Counted from the first letter of the stretch, positions 1 to 8,847 are shown. The stretch is DNA of 64,000 nt from Flavobacterium sp. JAD_PAG50586_2 (GCA_023213215.1 CP096136.1:1488001-1552000), one strand, 5' to 3'. Notes: generated from the sequence alone by a model not told the origin. Program-made: numbers and translations.

Positions 1-428
1 TCTTCAAACAGATAATATGGTGTTAAATCCTGACCGCCGCCGAACCAGGAATTGATTACGTTCCGTGAACCTGTGCTGAGCGCAGTCGAAGTATCATACA
101 TTTCAAAATAACGCCAGTTAGCATGAACCGTTGGTACCATCGGATTTTTGGGATGAATCACTAAACTTAGTCCGCAGGCAAAAAAATCGGCTTCACCTAC
201 GTTGAACATTTTCTGCATGGCTTCCGGTAACTTTCCGTGAACTGCTGAAATGTTTACGCCGCCTTTTTCAAAAACGTTTCCGTTTTCTATCACACGTGTT
301 CTTCCACCACCTCCTTCAGGACGTTTCCAATTGTCTTCACGGAATTTGGCCTGACCGTCGATAGCTTCAAGACCAAAACAGATTTGATCCTGTAAATATT
401 GTATGTATGAAAAAAACTTGTCTTTCAT
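1..428 (-). CDS. hemF: Oxygen-dependent coproporphyrinogen III oxidase, N-terminal part (runs off the left edge)
   Basis: HemF oxidatively decarboxylates coproporphyrinogen III to protoporphyrinogen IX in the cytoplasm. The visible ~142 residues start [15 protein letters not shown] and contain family landmarks: [23 protein letters not shown], the substrate-pocket stretch [12 protein letters not shown], and [16 protein letters not shown] at the edge. The start codon directly abuts the hemE stop, so it is the last visible gene of the hemA-C-D-E-F operon. Between RYFEMYD and VINSWFGGG there are about 12 extra residues ([12 protein letters not shown] region) encoded by a REP-like repeat. The C-terminal half lies outside the window. 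The family call is secure. Confidence 0.95.
   Translation of the reverse strand, partial: MKDKFFSYIQYLQDQICFGLEAIDGQAKFREDNWKRPEGGGGRTRVIENGNVFEKGGVNISAVHGKLPEAMQKMFNVGEADFFACGLSLVIHPKNPMVPTVHANWRYFEMYDTSTALSTGSRNVINSWFGGGQDLTPYYLFE
66..93 (-). repeat. REP-like repeat inserted in frame inside hemF
   Basis: On the minus strand this reads CTTCGACTGCGCTCAG followed by CACAGG, a short GC-rich motif that I recall as a widely dispersed intergenic repeat in Bacteroidota and other bacteria. Here it lies inside hemF and is translated without breaking frame, between the conserved RYFEMYD and SWFGGGQDL segments. No second full copy was seen in the window. Confidence 0.6.
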
Positions 429-1454
429 CTATGATTTATATTCCTTAACCGCTTCAATAAAAGCTTTGGCATGATCTACCGGAATGTTTGGTAAAATTCC
501 GTGACCAAGGTTTACGATATAACTGTCTTTTCCGAATTCATCAATCATTTCATGGACCATTTTCTTTATGGTTGGAATTGGAGATAATAATCTTGACGGA
601 TCGAAATTTCCTTGTAATGTGATTTTTCCACCAGATAAATACCTTGCATTCCTTGCTGAGCAAGTCCAGTCAACTCCAAGTGCAGATGCTTTTGATTTTG
701 CCATGTCATTCAACGCAAACCAGCATCCTTTTCCGAATACGATAACCTTTGTATCTTCGGCTAACGCGTCAACAATCTGGTTGATGTATTTCCATGAGAA
801 TTCCTGATAATCTACTGGTGATAACATTCCGCCCCAGGAATCAAAAATCTGGATTGCGTTGCAGCCGGCATTTACTTTCTCTTTTAAATATAAAATTGTT
901 GTATCTGTGATTTTTTGCAATAAAGTGTGAGCTGCAACTGGGTTTGAAAAACAGAATCCTTTGGCAGTATCAAAACTTTTGGAGCCTTTCCCTTCAACGG
1001 CATAACAGAAAATCGTCCATGGTGAACCTGCAAATCCAATTAATGGAACCTCATCGTTCAGCATTTCCTTCGTTAATTTGATAGCGTCAAAAACGTAGCC
1101 TAAAGTTTCGTGAACATCGGGAACAAATGTTTTATTTACATCTTCCATAGAGCGAATCGGATTCGGGATAATTGGCCCCAAATTGTCTTTCAACTCTACG
1201 TGGATTCCCATTGCTCTTGGCACTACCAAAATATCAGAGAATAAAATCGCCGCATCAGGTTTTACGATTCTGATGGGCTGAACCGTAATTTCCGCTGCCA
1301 ATTCTGGGGTTTCACAGCGTGTAAAAAAATCATATTTGTCGCGCAAAGCCCTAAATTCGGGTAAATATCTTCCTGCCTGGCGCATCATCCAAACTGGCGG
1401 ACGTTCTACAGTTTCGTTATTTAATGCTCTTAAGAAAAGGTCGTTTTTGATCAT
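429..1454 (-). CDS. hemE: Uroporphyrinogen decarboxylase
   Basis: HemE converts uroporphyrinogen III to coproporphyrinogen III by four decarboxylations in the cytoplasm. The 341-residue product has the usual length and the N-terminal signature [17 protein letters not shown] (residues ~19-35). It also has the catalytic-cleft segments [31 protein letters not shown] and the C-terminal [16 protein letters not shown]. It sits between hemD (41-nt gap holding a TTAGC-type repeat) and hemF (no gap), so it is co-transcribed in pathway order. The frame is intact and nothing is missing. Confidence 0.98.
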   Translation of the reverse strand: MIKNDLFLRALNNETVERPPVWMMRQAGRYLPEFRALRDKYDFFTRCETPELAAEITVQPIRIVKPDAAILFSDILVVPRAMGIHVELKDNLGPIIPNPIRSMEDVNKTFVPDVHETLGYVFDAIKLTKEMLNDEVPLIGFAGSPWTIFCYAVEGKGSKSFDTAKGFCFSNPVAAHTLLQKITDTTILYLKEKVNAGCNAIQIFDSWGGMLSPVDYQEFSWKYINQIVDALAEDTKVIVFGKGCWFALNDMAKSKASALGVDWTCSARNARYLSGGKITLQGNFDPSRLLSPIPTIKKMVHEMIDEFGKDSYIVNLGHGILPNIPVDHAKAFIEAVKEYKS

Positions 1455-1457
1455 GTT

Positions 1458-1490
1458 TTAGCTTTTAGCTGTTAGCAGTTAGCTTTCAGC
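1458..1490. repeat. Short intergenic AGC-T repeat between hemD and hemE
   Basis: The spacer consists of tandem degenerate units of the form TTAGCTTTTAGCTGTTAGCA, ending in TTTCAGCATT. Such AGC/GCT-T strings recur between genes in Flavobacterium genomes. It does not look like a terminator (no stable stem with a T-run), so hemE is probably still in the operon. Confidence 0.4.
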
Positions 1491-1495
1491 ATTTA

Positions 1496-2164
1496 TTATT
1501 TTTTATAATGTTCTATACATCTAATTACCACGCTTTCGATAGTTGGCTGGTTGGCAATTATCCTGTTTGGTGTTATTTCCCGTAATGCTTCTGAGGTTGT
1601 GTTACCAATGCAGAAACAGTTTTCATTTTCAATTTTATTTTCCTGCAGATAACTTTGAACTCCGGAAGGGCTGAAAAATAATATCCCGTCCGGTTTGAAA
1701 TCGATTTTATGCGATGTTAGGATTGTTTCGTACACTTCTATTTCTTCTAGCTTAACCCGGGCTAAACGCAAGGCGTCTGGCAAAAAGTTCCTTCGCATAT
1801 TCCCGCAAAAAAAAGTAAAACTGATTTTTGGATACTGGTTGCAGATTATCGAAGCTAATTCGGCTGCATATTCAGCATGTGCCAAAACTTCAAAATCATT
1901 TTCAATCAATAATAACCTGGTATTTTCTCCCACACAAAAACATTTTTTAGTCTTTAGGTGTACAATCTTTTTATTTCTCAGAACACTTTCAACTGCATTT
2001 TTACTTGTGAAAATTAGGCAGTCACTTTCGTTCTCAATCTTAAAATCCTTGCTTTGAACGTTGATAAAATCATCTTCAAAAACCGAAAAATCCGCACTCA
2101 ACAATTGCTGCTTTTGCTTTTCTGAAAGCTTCTTTGTTGACACTATGCGAATTGGATGCTGCAT
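1496..2164 (-). CDS. hemD: Uroporphyrinogen-III synthase
   Basis: HemD cyclises hydroxymethylbilane to uroporphyrinogen III with inversion of ring D. The 222-residue product is low in conservation, as the family usually is. It shows the two-lobed HemD pattern: LIFTSKNAVESVL near residue 50 in lobe 1, and ILFFSPSGVQSYLQ followed by CFCIGNTTSEAL in lobe 2. These are the two recognisable substrate-contact loops. The ATG overlaps the hemC stop by one base, indicating translational coupling. Position in the operon supports the call as much as sequence does. Confidence 0.93.
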   Translation of the reverse strand: MQHPIRIVSTKKLSEKQKQQLLSADFSVFEDDFINVQSKDFKIENESDCLIFTSKNAVESVLRNKKIVHLKTKKCFCVGENTRLLLIENDFEVLAHAEYAAELASIICNQYPKISFTFFCGNMRRNFLPDALRLARVKLEEIEVYETILTSHKIDFKPDGILFFSPSGVQSYLQENKIENENCFCIGNTTSEALREITPNRIIANQPTIESVVIRCIEHYKK

Positions 2165-3090
2165 TATTTCTTTAGTTTATTTTTAATTTTCCCCATCAGC
2201 TCCGCTCCACCATTTGTTAAAATTTCCTGAGCTGAATTGAATCCTAGCTTCTTCCACTCTGAAATATCCACTTTCTTATCGATTTCCAGTTTTTGTTTTC
2301 CGTCTATGGATAATAAAACACCTTTGAAATCTATAGAATCTTCTTCTTCGTTGTAGGTTGCTAAAGCTCCGATTGGTGCGGTACATCCGCCTTCAAGTGT
2401 TCGCAAAAACTGACGCTCAATATAGGTGCAGATTTCGGTCTCAATATCGTTAAGCTGTGAAACGGCATCGATTGTAAACGAATCATTTTCCATAGCAACA
2501 ATAACCATTGCACCTTGTGCCGGCGCGGGAATCATCCAATTTAAATTGATATGATTGTCTGGCTTTAAATTTATCCGTTCCAAACCTGCCGCTGCGAAAA
2601 CAGCTCCGTTCCAATCGTTATCCTTTAGTTTCTGCATTCGGGTATTCACGTTTCCGCGTAAATCGACAACAGTATGGTTTGGATATTTATTCCACCATTG
2701 TGCCTGGCGTCGAAGGCTTCCGGTTGCGATTGTGGCATTTCCGTTAAGGAAATCGACATTTCCTTCATAAACCAAAATATCGAGCACATTTGCACGTTCT
2801 AAAACGGCAGCCTGCACGATTCCTATTGGCAAAGCAGTTGGCACATCTTTCATCGAATGTACTGCGATATCAACTTTACCATTTATCATGGCAATGTCTA
2901 AGGTTTTGGTAAAAATTCCGGTAATTCCGAGTTCATACAATGGCTTATCGAGAATAATATCGCCATCTGATTTAACGGCAACAATTTCGGTTTGATACCC
3001 TAAATCCTGAAGTTGTTTTTGAACGGTGTGTGCCTGCCAAAGTGCCAATTCGCTATCACGGGTTCCTATGCGTATTGTTTTTTTAGTCAC
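2164..3090 (-). CDS. hemC: Hydroxymethylbilane synthase (porphobilinogen deaminase)
   Basis: HemC polymerises four porphobilinogens into hydroxymethylbilane. The 308-residue protein opens with IRIGTRDSELALWQA and has the DVPTALP loop (HSMKDVPTALP). It has the GSLRRQAQW segment and the dipyrromethane-cofactor attachment loop LEGGCTAPIGA, whose Cys (about residue 242) is the covalent anchor. Length and all key motifs are normal. It lies 49 nt downstream of hemA and overlaps hemD by one base. Confidence 0.98.
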   Translation of the reverse strand: MTKKTIRIGTRDSELALWQAHTVQKQLQDLGYQTEIVAVKSDGDIILDKPLYELGITGIFTKTLDIAMINGKVDIAVHSMKDVPTALPIGIVQAAVLERANVLDILVYEGNVDFLNGNATIATGSLRRQAQWWNKYPNHTVVDLRGNVNTRMQKLKDNDWNGAVFAAAGLERINLKPDNHINLNWMIPAPAQGAMVIVAMENDSFTIDAVSQLNDIETEICTYIERQFLRTLEGGCTAPIGALATYNEEEDSIDFKGVLLSIDGKQKLEIDKKVDISEWKKLGFNSAQEILTNGGAELMGKIKNKLKK

Positions 3091-3104
3091 TTTCTTTATG
3101 GATT

Positions 3105-3135
3105 AATTTTTTTCGCAGAGACGCAAAGAAGCGGA
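3105..3135. repeat. Intergenic CGCAGAGACGCAAAG-type repeat
   Basis: The hemA-hemC spacer holds TTTTCGCAGAGACGCAAAG followed by AAGCGGAG. I recognise it as one of the short 'acgcagagacgcaaag' intergenic repeats common in flavobacterial genomes. No function is known to me. Confidence 0.4.
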
Positions 3136-3139
3136 GTTT

Positions 3140-4399
3140 TTAAAAAAATGATTTCTCTTGTTCTAACTGGAATACTTTTTCAATCCATTCAATTCCTTCG
3201 TCCATTGAGTCGCCATCCTTGAGGTGATTTACAAAGTGATTGGTAATTTTCTGTATGATTTGGCTGCTGATTAATTCGGCCTGAGCTTCGTCGAATTTGA
3301 CATTTTTCTTGCGTTGTTTGTTCAGCTCGCCGTCTTTGATTGCGTTTAGTTTTTCCTTTAAAGCCTGAATGGTTGGAGCAAATTTCCTATTTTTTGTCCA
3401 TGCCATAAATTCTTCCTTTATTTCCTCAATAATAGCTTCAGCCTGCGGAATATGAAGTTTTCGATTCTCTAAGGTTTCGTCTGTGATTTGCGAAAGATGA
3501 TCAAGGTGAATTAAGGTTACGCCTTCAACATCGGTCACATTTTCATGGACATTCTTCGGAATCGATAAATCTAATATCAGTAATGGTTTTTTCAGATTCA
3601 ATATCGCTTTGTCAATAGTTGGATTTTGTGCTCCAGTGGCTACTACAACAATATCTGCCTTTTGTAATTCTAACTGTAAGTCGGCGTAGTCTTTTACGAT
3701 TAAGTCCAATTTCTTAGCTAATTTTTCAGCCTTATCCTTAGTCCTGTTGATTAATGTGATTTGCTCGTGTTTGGTATGTTTAACCAAATTTTCGCAGGTG
3801 TTTCTTCCGATTTTACCGGCACCAAAAAGTAAAATATTCTTATTGGCAATGTCTGCCACATTTTTTATGATGTACTGAACAGAAGCAAATGAAACCGAAG
3901 TTGCTCCGGAAGAAATTTCAGTATCTGTTTTGATTTTTTTGCTGGCCTGAATTACGGAATTAATCAATCTTTCCATGAAGGAATTTACCAATCCGTTTGA
4001 TTTGCTTTCGGCGAACGCGATCTTTAACTGGCTGATGATTTCAAAATCTCCCAGAATCTGGCTGTCTAAACCAGTTCCAACCCGGAACATGTGGTTAACG
4101 GCTTCCTGGTTTTTATAAATGTATGCCACTTCTTGAAATTCTTCTACTGTACCCTTGCTGTTTTCACAAAGTAATTTTATTAACTCATAAGGATGATTGG
4201 CAAAACCATAGATTTCGGTTCTGTTGCAGGTTGATGTAACGATTAAGGATTCGATTCCTTCAGCTTCTGCCTGTATTAAAATTGTCGATTTAGCTTTAGC
4301 GTCTAAACTGAATTTACCCCTAATGGTAGCATCTGCTTTTTTGTAACTCAAACCTAAGGCGTAAAAAGAAGTGTGTTTCGACATATTAAAATTTTCCAT
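3140..4399 (-). CDS. hemA: Glutamyl-tRNA reductase
   Basis: HemA reduces glutamyl-tRNA(Glu) to glutamate-1-semialdehyde, the first committed step of C5-pathway haem synthesis. The 419-residue product carries the catalytic Cys in TSTCNRTEIYG (about residue 58) and DSQILGDFEI. It has SSGATSVSFASVQ and the NADPH-binding ILLFGAGKIGRNT (Rossmann loop, ~residue 190). A C-terminal dimerisation helix follows. The start may be at the internal Met of MSKHTSFY (base 4384), five codons later. It is the first gene of the minus-strand hem operon. Confidence 0.97.
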   Translation of the reverse strand: MENFNMSKHTSFYALGLSYKKADATIRGKFSLDAKAKSTILIQAEAEGIESLIVTSTCNRTEIYGFANHPYELIKLLCENSKGTVEEFQEVAYIYKNQEAVNHMFRVGTGLDSQILGDFEIISQLKIAFAESKSNGLVNSFMERLINSVIQASKKIKTDTEISSGATSVSFASVQYIIKNVADIANKNILLFGAGKIGRNTCENLVKHTKHEQITLINRTKDKAEKLAKKLDLIVKDYADLQLELQKADIVVVATGAQNPTIDKAILNLKKPLLILDLSIPKNVHENVTDVEGVTLIHLDHLSQITDETLENRKLHIPQAEAIIEEIKEEFMAWTKNRKFAPTIQALKEKLNAIKDGELNKQRKKNVKFDEAQAELISSQIIQKITNHFVNHLKDGDSMDEGIEWIEKVFQLEQEKSFF

Positions 4400-4424
4400 A
4401 GTATACTTTCCTTAAAAAGTTCAA

Positions 4425-4432
4425 CAAAACTA
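4425..4432 (-). promoter_or_regulatory. Candidate -7 promoter element upstream of hemA
   Basis: On the minus strand this reads TAGTTTTG, matching the Bacteroidota -7 box TAnnTTTG, about 25 nt upstream of the hemA start. I see no clear -33 TTTG at the usual 17-23 nt spacing, so this is tentative. Confidence 0.4.
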
Positions 4433-4526
4433 TTACTAACTACTTTATAAAAGTAACGCTGTAGGGACTTTTTGTATCGCTTAGAGATATTTTAATCCAA
4501 AATGGTTCAAACAACGTAATTTCTAT

Positions 4527-4534
4527 TAAATTTG
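4527..4534 (+). promoter_or_regulatory. Candidate -7 promoter element upstream of the AraC-type regulator
   Basis: TAAATTTG matches TAnnTTTG, 93 nt upstream of the ATG of the regulator gene. With the minus-strand element upstream of hemA it makes the 4.40-4.63 kb interval a divergent promoter region. No clear -33 element was seen. Confidence 0.4.
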
Positions 4535-4627
4535 TACTGAAATCAAGCGTTCGCAATTTCTTTATGTAGACTCGTTCTAAATAAGATTTTTGCCTGACTT
4601 CAAATACATCTACGAAAAAATATCGCT

Positions 4628-5503
4628 ATGGGTTCTCAAGAAGAGATAAAAATTGAAAATGATTTTATTTTGATTCGGTTTCAGAATGACGGAAATGAAA
4701 ACTACCACATAAAAAGACCTATTGCACAAGGGCTTATCCAGTTTCATTTTGGCATAAAGGGAAAAGCAAAATTTGTCTTTAACGAAGGAACTTATGCCTT
4801 GGAATTAAAAGATGAGAAGTCACTTTTATTTTATAATCCGCAGAAAGAATTGCCGTTAAATTTAGAATTAGCACCTAATTCATGGGTGATTTCAGTTATT
4901 ATTTCGATTCAGAAGTTTCATGGATTGTTTTCAGATGATGCTAATCATATTCCGTTTCTGAGTGAAGAAAACAAAGACAGGAAATATTATAAAGAGAACG
5001 ATATAAGTCCCTCAATGGCGATAGTACTGAGCCAGCTATTCCATTACAATCTCAATCCATCCATAAAAAATCTTTATTATAAAGGTAAAGGCTATGAATT
5101 ACTTAGTTTGTATTTTAACCGTTCCGAAGATCCCGATGCCGAACAATGCCCTTTTTTGATTGATGAGGAAAATGTATTAAAAATTAGGAAAGCCAAAGAA
5201 ATCATTATCGCCAATATGGCTGAACCACCAGGTTTGGAAGAATTGGCGGATAAAGTTGGCCTAAGCCTGAAGAAACTAAAAATGGGTTTCAAGCAAATTT
5301 ACGGTGACACCGTTTATGGTTATTTATTCGACCACAAAATGGATTATGCCAGGCAATTATTAGACAGCGGTTCTTATAATGTAAATGAAGTTGGCTTAAA
5401 AATTGGCTACAGTACCGGAAGCCATTTTATTGCGGCTTTCAAAAAGAAATTTGCGACTACGCCAAAGAAATATTTGATGTCTTTAAACAATTCGTCAATT
5501 TGA
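4628..5503 (+). CDS. AraC-family transcriptional regulator (haem-cluster associated)
   Basis: This 291-residue protein has a C-terminal pair of helix-turn-helix units of the AraC/XylS type (residues ~190-290): PPGLEELADKVGLSLKKLKMGFKQ is the first HTH region and NVNEVGLKIGYSTGSHFIAAFKK the second, ending in the typical FATTPKKYL. The N-terminal ~180 residues look like an effector-binding cupin-like domain, with the motif LIQFHFGIKGKAKF. It sits between the divergent hemA operon and hemH-hemJ. I infer it may regulate haem synthesis, but the effector is not visible and no target has been shown here. Confidence 0.88.
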   Translation: MGSQEEIKIENDFILIRFQNDGNENYHIKRPIAQGLIQFHFGIKGKAKFVFNEGTYALELKDEKSLLFYNPQKELPLNLELAPNSWVISVIISIQKFHGLFSDDANHIPFLSEENKDRKYYKENDISPSMAIVLSQLFHYNLNPSIKNLYYKGKGYELLSLYFNRSEDPDAEQCPFLIDEENVLKIRKAKEIIIANMAEPPGLEELADKVGLSLKKLKMGFKQIYGDTVYGYLFDHKMDYARQLLDSGSYNVNEVGLKIGYSTGSHFIAAFKKKFATTPKKYLMSLNNSSI

Positions 5504-5656
5504 AAATTTGGAAATTTGAAAATGGCCGGCAAACCTAAATCACATTTCCTTTTCTTCAAAAATAAAATTTTAAATAGTTATAAATAAAACAATTCGTGGT
5601 TTTTGAATAGTATTTCATTTTCAAATTACCACATTTTCAAATTTTCAAATTCAAAT
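5498..5656. repeat. A/T-rich inverted repeats of AATTTGAAAAT type flanking the gap before hemH
   Basis: The left end of this gap reads as tandem AATTTGAAAATTTGGAAATT units and the right end reads their complement, TTTTCAAATTTTCAAATTC. The two ends could pair into a long A/T stem around the central ~100 nt. The 155-nt interval has no other recognisable content, apart from whatever promoter serves hemH. Confidence 0.5.
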
Positions 5657-5658
5657 CC

Positions 5659-6672
5659 ATGAAAGGAGTATTATTAGTAAACCTGGGTTCACCCGAAAGT
5701 CCGACACCAAAAGATGTAAAGCCTTATTTAGATGAATTTTTAATGGATAAATACGTGATTGACGTTCCATTTTTATTACGCGCATTATTAGTTCGGGGAA
5801 TAATTTTACAGACAAGGCCAAAAAAATCGGCCGAAGCCTACGCAAGAATTTGGACCGACGAAGGCTCTCCGTTGATTGTAATTTCCAAAAGAATGCATAA
5901 AAAGGTGCAAGGCCTGGTAAATATTCCGGTTGCCCTGGCAATGCGCTACGGAACGATTACCATCCTCAAAGGTTTACAGGAATTACACGATAAGGGTGTT
6001 ACTGAAGTGATGCTTTTCCCTTTGTATCCGCAACATGCAATGGCATCTACTACTACAATCCTGGTTTTGGCAGAAGAATTACGGGCAAAACATTTCCCTG
6101 AAATGAAATTTACGAATGTTCCCGCTTTTTATAACAAACCGGATTATATCAAGGCTTTGGCAAATTCCATCAAAAAACATTTGGATACTTTTGAGTATGA
6201 TCATTTATTATTTTCGTACCATGGGATACCGAAGCGCCATATCCGTAAAACCGACATCACAAAATCGCATTGCAAAATTGACGGCTCGTGCTGCAATACA
6301 CCATCGCCAGCACATGAGTTTTGCTATCGCCATCAATGTTATGAAACCACAAAACAAGTGGTAGCATTTTTAGGTATTCCTGAGGGTAAATACAGCCAGA
6401 CTTTCCAATCGAGATTAGCCGGTGACAAATGGCTTACGCCTTACACCGATGTTGAAGTCAACAAAATGCCCGAAAAAGGAATTAAGAAACTCGCAGTTGT
6501 AACTCCGGCTTTCGTTTCCGATTGTTTAGAAACACTCGAAGAAATTGCCATGGAAGCCAATCATCAGTTTAAGGAAAATGGCGGCGAAGAATTCCTGGCA
6601 ATTCCGTGTATGAATGATGGTGACGAATGGTGTGGCGTTGTAGCTGATTGGATCAAGGATTGGGCTAAATAA
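5659..6672 (+). CDS. hemH: Ferrochelatase (or coproporphyrin ferrochelatase) with Cys-rich insert
   Basis: HemH inserts ferrous iron into the porphyrin at the end of the pathway. The 337-residue product begins MKGVLLVNLGSPESPTP and has ARIWTDEGSPL. The metal-site segment LLFSYHGIPKRHIRK (His about residue 191) and TPAFVSDCLETLEEIA with its conserved Glu are present. After the active-site His comes a cysteine cluster spanning CKIDGSCCNT and FCYRHQC, five Cys in about 23 residues. This suggests an internal [2Fe-2S] site, as known for some bacterial ferrochelatases. It is followed by hemJ, consistent with the protoporphyrin route (hemF is also present). Confidence 0.97.
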   Translation: MKGVLLVNLGSPESPTPKDVKPYLDEFLMDKYVIDVPFLLRALLVRGIILQTRPKKSAEAYARIWTDEGSPLIVISKRMHKKVQGLVNIPVALAMRYGTITILKGLQELHDKGVTEVMLFPLYPQHAMASTTTILVLAEELRAKHFPEMKFTNVPAFYNKPDYIKALANSIKKHLDTFEYDHLLFSYHGIPKRHIRKTDITKSHCKIDGSCCNTPSPAHEFCYRHQCYETTKQVVAFLGIPEGKYSQTFQSRLAGDKWLTPYTDVEVNKMPEKGIKKLAVVTPAFVSDCLETLEEIAMEANHQFKENGGEEFLAIPCMNDGDEWCGVVADWIKDWAK

Positions 6673-6693
6673 TTATTGAAAAACAGTATTTTT

Positions 6694-6740
6694 ACCGCAG
6701 ATTCGCAGATTACAAATAATTAAATCTGCGAATCTGCGGT
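6694..6740. repeat. Perfect 18-bp inverted repeat between hemH and hemJ (dispersed element)
   Basis: ACCGCAGATTCGCAGATT at 6694-6711 is exactly complementary to AATCTGCGAATCTGCGGT at 6723-6740, with an 11-nt A/T loop. A related, less perfect copy lies at 41943-41993. There is no T-run, so it is better read as a dispersed palindromic repeat than as a terminator. Confidence 0.75.
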
Positions 6741-6754
6741 TTATAAACTCATTT

Positions 6755-7300
6755 ATGGAATATTACAATTACATAAAATCACTGCATCTCATCTTCGTAA
6801 TCACTTGGTTTGCGGGTTTGTTTTACATTGTTCGACTGTTTGTTTATCAGATAGAAGCCAACGGCAAACCATCGCCAGAGAAAGAAATCCTGCAGAAACA
6901 ATACAAAATAATGACTTATCGCTTGTGGTACATTATCACTTGGCCAAGTGCCGTTTTAGCTATTATTTTTGCCTTTTGGTTATTGATTTTGATGCCCGTT
7001 TGGTTGCAACAACCTTGGATGCACGTGAAATTGGGATTTGTAGTTTTACTGATTGCCTATCAGATAAAATGCCATTTGATATTTAAGGAATTACAAAATG
7101 ACATTGTCAACTATTCTTCCAACTTTATGAGGTTATGGAATGAAGGCGCAACTATTATTCTGTTTGCGGTCGTTTTTTTAGTAATTTTAAAAAATGCCTT
7201 CAACTGGATTTACGGCGTAATCGGAATTGTTTTATTTTCTGTTTTGATAATGTTGGGCTTCAAATTTTACAAAAAAATTAGGGCTAAGAATAAAAGCTGA
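6755..7300 (+). CDS. hemJ: Protoporphyrinogen IX oxidase, HemJ type (CopD-like membrane protein)
   Basis: HemJ oxidises protoporphyrinogen IX to protoporphyrin IX in the inner membrane. The 181-residue protein has about five predicted membrane segments. It has the family's N-terminal IKSLHLIFVITWFAGLFYIVRLFVY with its conserved His (about residue 11), and MTYRLWYIITWPS. The second conserved His/Lys pair is in WMHVKLGFV. The C-terminus is a cytosolic basic tail. Placement directly after hemH completes the pathway. Length is slightly short but normal for Bacteroidota. Confidence 0.92.
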   Translation: MEYYNYIKSLHLIFVITWFAGLFYIVRLFVYQIEANGKPSPEKEILQKQYKIMTYRLWYIITWPSAVLAIIFAFWLLILMPVWLQQPWMHVKLGFVVLLIAYQIKCHLIFKELQNDIVNYSSNFMRLWNEGATIILFAVVFLVILKNAFNWIYGVIGIVLFSVLIMLGFKFYKKIRAKNKS

Positions 7301-7326
7301 ATACTGCTTTCTGAACACTGAACACT

Positions 7327-8796
7327 ATGATCAACGGATTCAAGATGTCAATGCTTTCGCTTCGTATTAGGATTTTCCTATCGATGATTATATTGATTGT
7401 AATTGCTTCCGTTTTGATGGCTTCGATTTCGATTATCCAATTTAAGAATGAAGCCAAGGATTACCATCAGGAACGTTTGGATCGAAAGGAATTTGCTATA
7501 AAGGAGCACATCAATTATGTACTTTCCAACACCACTTATCCGTTAACGGAACGAAACCTTCCACTGATTTTCAAGGATAAAATCCATGAATTGGCCGATA
7601 TCCATAATCTTGAAATCAATATTTATGGCCTTAACGGAAAGCTGTTAAAATCTTCCAAAGCTTCATTTTCTGTCGATAAGGTTGCACCTCCCGTTCCGAA
7701 TTATGTATTAAAACTGGTGCAGTCCTCTGTTGAGAAAAGATATGTTGATATCAAAAATGTAAATGGCGTTAAAAACCGCGCTGCCTATAGTCAAATCAAG
7801 GATGACAAGTTTAAACCTTTAGGGATTTTAAACATTCCGTATGTTGAGGATGATGGATTTTATGAAACCGAATTGCGGCAGTTCCTTTTGCGTTTGAGCC
7901 AGGTTTATTCGTTCATGCTCATCATTGCTTTTGCGTTGGCTTATTTCCTTTCGAGTTATATTACTAAATCGCTTAAAACCATTTCAGACAAAATCAACGA
8001 AACGAGCCTGAATCAAAAAAATGAAAAAATCGTCATTGAAGCCAATAGTAAGGAAATCAATTTATTGATAAAGTCTTACAATCAAATGGTCGATAAACTG
8101 GAAGACAGTGCTACGATGCTTGCCCAAAGTGAACGGGAACAAGCTTGGCGCGAAATGGCAAAACAGGTCGCTCACGAAATCAAAAATCCGCTTACGCCAA
8201 TGCGTTTGACGGTGCAGAGTTTCCAACGAAAATTCGATGCGAATGATCCCGAATTAAAGCAAAAACTAAACGATTATTCCAAAACCATGATTCAGCAGAT
8301 TGATACGATGAGTGCTGTGGCTTCGGCATTTTCAAATTTTGCTTCGATGCCTGCCCAACAAAACGAAACGCTTAATGTGGTTCAGGTGGTTGAACTGGCT
8401 TTGGATATTTTCAACGAAGATTTTATCGTTTTTGAAAGCAACAAAGAATATATAATTTCGAAACTCGACAGGACACAATTAATTAGGATTATTACTAATT
8501 TGGTGAAAAATGCTATCCAATCCATTCCGCAAGATCAGGAAGAAAAACACGTTTTAGTTGCTGTGAATGAAGTGGAAGACAACGTAATAATTGCTGTAAA
8601 AGATAACGGAGTTGGCATTTACCCGGAAAATAGGGAACATGTTTTTGAACCCAAATTCACCACCAAAACAAGCGGAATGGGATTAGGTTTGGGAATTATA
8701 AAAAATATCATAGAAAATTACAAAGGAACTATTACTTTTGAATCTGAACCCGGAAAAGGATCAACTTTTATGGTTTCGCTTCCGATTGTGAAATAG
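7327..8796 (+). CDS. Membrane sensor histidine kinase, NtrY-like
   Basis: This 489-residue sensor kinase has two membrane helices (~residues 13-35 and ~195-215) around a ~160-residue extracytoplasmic sensor. A HAMP linker follows, then a HisKA domain with the phospho-acceptor in VAHEIKNPLTPMRLTVQ (His about residue 283). The ATPase domain has the N box NLVKNAIQSI, G1 DNGVGI, F box FEPKFTTK and G2 GMGLGLGI. The HEIKNPLTP motif is typical of NtrY-like kinases. No response regulator gene is adjacent, so it is an orphan here and its signal is unknown. The start could also be the Met at 7345. Confidence 0.93.
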   Translation: MINGFKMSMLSLRIRIFLSMIILIVIASVLMASISIIQFKNEAKDYHQERLDRKEFAIKEHINYVLSNTTYPLTERNLPLIFKDKIHELADIHNLEINIYGLNGKLLKSSKASFSVDKVAPPVPNYVLKLVQSSVEKRYVDIKNVNGVKNRAAYSQIKDDKFKPLGILNIPYVEDDGFYETELRQFLLRLSQVYSFMLIIAFALAYFLSSYITKSLKTISDKINETSLNQKNEKIVIEANSKEINLLIKSYNQMVDKLEDSATMLAQSEREQAWREMAKQVAHEIKNPLTPMRLTVQSFQRKFDANDPELKQKLNDYSKTMIQQIDTMSAVASAFSNFASMPAQQNETLNVVQVVELALDIFNEDFIVFESNKEYIISKLDRTQLIRIITNLVKNAIQSIPQDQEEKHVLVAVNEVEDNVIIAVKDNGVGIYPENREHVFEPKFTTKTSGMGLGLGIIKNIIENYKGTITFESEPGKGSTFMVSLPIVK

Positions 8797-8847
8797 AACA
8801 CAGATTGCACAAATTATCACATATTGTTGTATTTAAAAAAATAAACC

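Noticed and set aside
568..807. Plus-strand ORF opposite hemE (79 codons), and similar ORFs opposite or inside other genes
   Set aside because: These are shadows of strongly conserved genes on the other strand, with no family signal of their own.
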